Of a DNA stretch of 64,000 bases, positions 62,144 to 64,000 are shown piece by piece (positions within the stretch are counted from its first letter, which is position 1; each line of letters begins with the position of its first letter). The notes beneath the pieces are model-generated. The model was given only the letters and a program-made list of their open reading frames with translations. It did not search any database and was not told the DNA's origin. Source of the stretch: Proteus vulgaris (GTDB taxonomy: Bacteria; Pseudomonadota; Gammaproteobacteria; Enterobacterales; Enterobacteriaceae). The position numbers were made by a program, and so were the translations under genes. Location: contig NZ_JAEHOQ010000022.1 in the NCBI RefSeq assembly GCF_016239305.1, forward strand, positions 19,192 to 83,191, written 5' to 3'.

Positions 62144-63883
62144 ATGAAAGGCTTGCAATTTCAACGTCTAGTTCTACTGTCAGATTCAAAAAAATCAGCG
62201 AATCAGTTCGAGTTTCCGAAGAGATTCAATCTCGTTACAGGAAAAGACAATAGTATTGGCAAGTCAACATTAGTAAAAAGCTTATATTGGGCAATTGGCT
62301 GTGATCCCAAATTTGATAAAGAATGGGAATCAAATGATGTTAAAACGATCCTATATTTTAAAATAAACCAACAAGAATATGTTGTTAGTCGTTATGTTGA
62401 TGGGATCTATTTCGGAAAGAAAGATACTCCTTTACAGTTTTACTCAAAAATAACAGGTCAATTTGCTATAGATTTTGCAAGAGAAGTTGGTTTTGATTTA
62501 TTACTTGCAAGTAAAAAAAATAACTTAGAGTGTCCACCACCTGCATTTTATTTTTTACCATTTTATATCGATCAAGAAAAAAGTTGGAACGAACCATGGA
62601 ATGGGTTTGAAAACTTACAACAATACAGTAATTTTAGAACAATTCTTATAAAATATTTCTGTGGTTATTTACCGAGTGCACATTTTGAACTCGAAGAAGA
62701 AATATTTGCACAAAAAGAGATAGAACAAGAAGCAATACATAAAATTACGAGGATTGAAGAAGCAGTAAGTGTACTTGATGAAGTTGCTCCAGAAACAACA
62801 ACAGTAGCAATTACTCAAGCAGAGTTGGATTATATTCAAGCAGAAATAAATGACGAACTCATGAGATTTTCTGATGTTCAATCTAGTTTATTTGAACAGC
62901 AATCAATTTTAGCCAATGAGATTCATGAGTTAGAACAACAGCATCTAATTGTCAGTACTTCAGCGAGAGAGCTAGAAAATGATTATATTTTTGCAGTAGA
63001 AAATGTGCCTTCAGATTCTCTTGAATGTCCTTTATGTGGTGTTTTACATGATAATTCATTACTTAGTCGTGCGGGATTTTTAGCAGATAAAGAAAATTTA
63101 GAGAAAGAAGCAGATAAAATTAATCATCTTCTTAAAAATAAATATCAACAGAGAGCTGAATTAATAGAAAAGTTAAATTTTGTTTCTTCTGAAATTGAGA
63201 GAATCAATAATAAATATTTAAAAGAGGAAGCATCTGAAAATAATTCAGACGAACAATGTAGTTATGAATTAGCTTTGTATTCAATTTCTCAGAAAAAAGT
63301 TAATAATAATATACTTAAGAAGAAAGAAAAATATATTGCTCAATCGAATAATGCTAAAGCAAATCAAAGTGACATAAAGAAAAAACAAGCTAAGCTTCTT
63401 AAAAAAGAAGACAAGAAGACATTAAATGAGCTATTTATTGGGAGTTTGGTTGAAAATATAAAGATTTTAGCTGCAACAGGGGTAAACCTTAATGGAGTTA
63501 AATCTCCAATGGATTATAAAAAAATTCTTGGAGGTGGTGCAGCAGAAGGCACTCGTGGAACATTAGCCTATCAATTATCTATTCTTCGACAGATTGATTA
63601 TATCAATCACTGTCAAATAGCGCCTTTTGTTATAGATACTCCAAATCAACAAGAGCAAGCTAAACATAGATATGAACAAGTGATTAATGCTGTTATGAAT
63701 AATGTTCCTAGTGGGTATCAAGTGATTTTGTGTGCAATGAATGATAATGACATTTTATCTAAATATAAGAAAGATGCTCATGTTATAGAACTAGATAATA
63801 ATCGGTTATTGCAACCTAAAGCTTATGAGGAACTTCGTAGTGAGTTTGAACGAGTCATTTTAGCCAATAAAATTAGTCATTAA
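62144..63883 (+). CDS. SMC/Rad50-like ATPase, Lamassu LmuB-like
   Basis: 579 residues. Walker A GKDNSIGKSTLVK near residues 33-45; a zinc-hook-type ECPLCG near 294-299 between coiled-coil arms (EEIFAQKEIEQEAIHKI, KENLEKEADKINHLLKN); signature-like GGGAAEGTRGTLAYQL near 463-478; Walker B PFVIDTPNQQ near 493-502. So a complete ABC-type head with hinge. No third gene is seen before the edge. Alternative: the ATPase of another nuclease/ATPase defence group, for example ABC-three-component systems. Confidence 0.78.
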   Translation: MKGLQFQRLVLLSDSKKSANQFEFPKRFNLVTGKDNSIGKSTLVKSLYWAIGCDPKFDKEWESNDVKTILYFKINQQEYVVSRYVDGIYFGKKDTPLQFYSKITGQFAIDFAREVGFDLLLASKKNNLECPPPAFYFLPFYIDQEKSWNEPWNGFENLQQYSNFRTILIKYFCGYLPSAHFELEEEIFAQKEIEQEAIHKITRIEEAVSVLDEVAPETTTVAITQAELDYIQAEINDELMRFSDVQSSLFEQQSILANEIHELEQQHLIVSTSARELENDYIFAVENVPSDSLECPLCGVLHDNSLLSRAGFLADKENLEKEADKINHLLKNKYQQRAELIEKLNFVSSEIERINNKYLKEEASENNSDEQCSYELALYSISQKKVNNNILKKKEKYIAQSNNAKANQSDIKKKQAKLLKKEDKKTLNELFIGSLVENIKILAATGVNLNGVKSPMDYKKILGGGAAEGTRGTLAYQLSILRQIDYINHCQIAPFVIDTPNQQEQAKHRYEQVINAVMNNVPSGYQVILCAMNDNDILSKYKKDAHVIELDNNRLLQPKAYEELRSEFERVILANKISH

Positions 63884-64000
63884 ATTGATTTAATACATTG
63901 ATAATTAAATTATGTCAGGATAACTAGATTTTGAGTGTTACAACCACATAATACTAAAAATTATCTTCAGTAAAATTTATATAGCCATCAGTTAACCGCT
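63884..64000. other. AT-rich tail of the window
   Basis: 117 bases after the ATPase gene. No gene, hairpin terminator or attachment-site repeat recognised. Confidence 0.6.

Larger units (their letters stand above)
43131..64000. mobile_element. Lambdoid prophage, right end beyond the window
   Basis: Gene order is that of lambda: int-xis at the left edge, leftward N operon, cI with a two-gene lysogenic operon, cro-cII-O-helicase-nin-Q rightward, then holin, endolysin and Rz/Rz1. Attachment next to icd. No terminase, capsid or tail genes are present up to base 64,000, and no second attachment site was found inside the window, so the element continues rightward or has lost its late genes. Cargo genes occupy 55,363-58,691 and 60,148-63,883. 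Confidence 0.93.

Noticed and set aside
62095..62265. 56-codon frame between the nuclease and ATPase genes, as a possible third defence component
   Set aside because: Mostly overlaps the ATPase gene in another frame, has no ribosome site and a low-complexity Arg/Ser composition.

Overview
The window reads as chromosome of an AT-rich Enterobacterales species, most likely Proteus (P. mirabilis or a close relative). Base composition is low in GC, gene order follows the rne-to-icd segment known from Escherichia coli with Proteus-style changes, and umoD, the Proteus flagellar/swarming regulator gene of the YcfJ family, lies between ndh and mfd. All identifications come from reading motifs and recalling family sequences; no database search was run.

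Bases 1-43,130 are core chromosome. On the left is rne (minus strand, 3' end outside the window) facing rluC, then a small lipoprotein gene and the Maf-family gene yceF. Next comes the cluster yceD-rpmF-plsX-fabH-fabD-fabG-acpP-fabF-pabC-mltG-tmk-holB-ycfH (lipid synthesis, folate, murein, nucleotide and replication functions). Then come hinT-ycfL-lpoB-thiK-nagZ-ycfP, ndh (with an FNR-like site upstream), umoD, mfd (minus), lolC-lolD-lolE, cobB and pepT. An added von Willebrand-domain gene and a small membrane protein gene follow. The last block is the minus-strand series roxA-phoQ-phoP-purB-hflD-mnmA-nudJ-rluE, and icd on the plus strand.

From just after icd to the right edge lies a lambdoid prophage laid out like lambda. 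Integrase and excisionase abut icd, followed by the leftward early operon (ssb, erf-type recombinase, unknown genes, N). A PL/OL region, a cI operon, OR/PR, cro, nutR, cII with a PRE promoter, an O gene with an iteron origin, a DnaB-type helicase, nin genes and Q follow. A cargo region comes next (cold-shock gene, a YmcF-like zinc-ribbon peptide with a non-AUG start, small heat-shock gene, a HEPN-type gene and a RyhB-like small RNA). Then come holin, endolysin and Rz/Rz1, and finally further cargo with a DUF4297 nuclease plus SMC-like ATPase pair. Terminase and structural genes are not in the window, so whether the prophage is complete cannot be judged.

The most notable points are these. (1) A minus-strand RNA of about 108 nt at 57,999-58,106 has a RyhB-like core, a Fur-box promoter and an intrinsic terminator. 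(2) A HipA-like kinase and DUF3037 pair occupies exactly the rexAB slot downstream of cI. (3) A Lamassu-like two-gene module sits behind the lysis genes. (4) The lambda-type control circuit (operators, nut sites, CII/PRE, iterons) is largely readable directly from the DNA.
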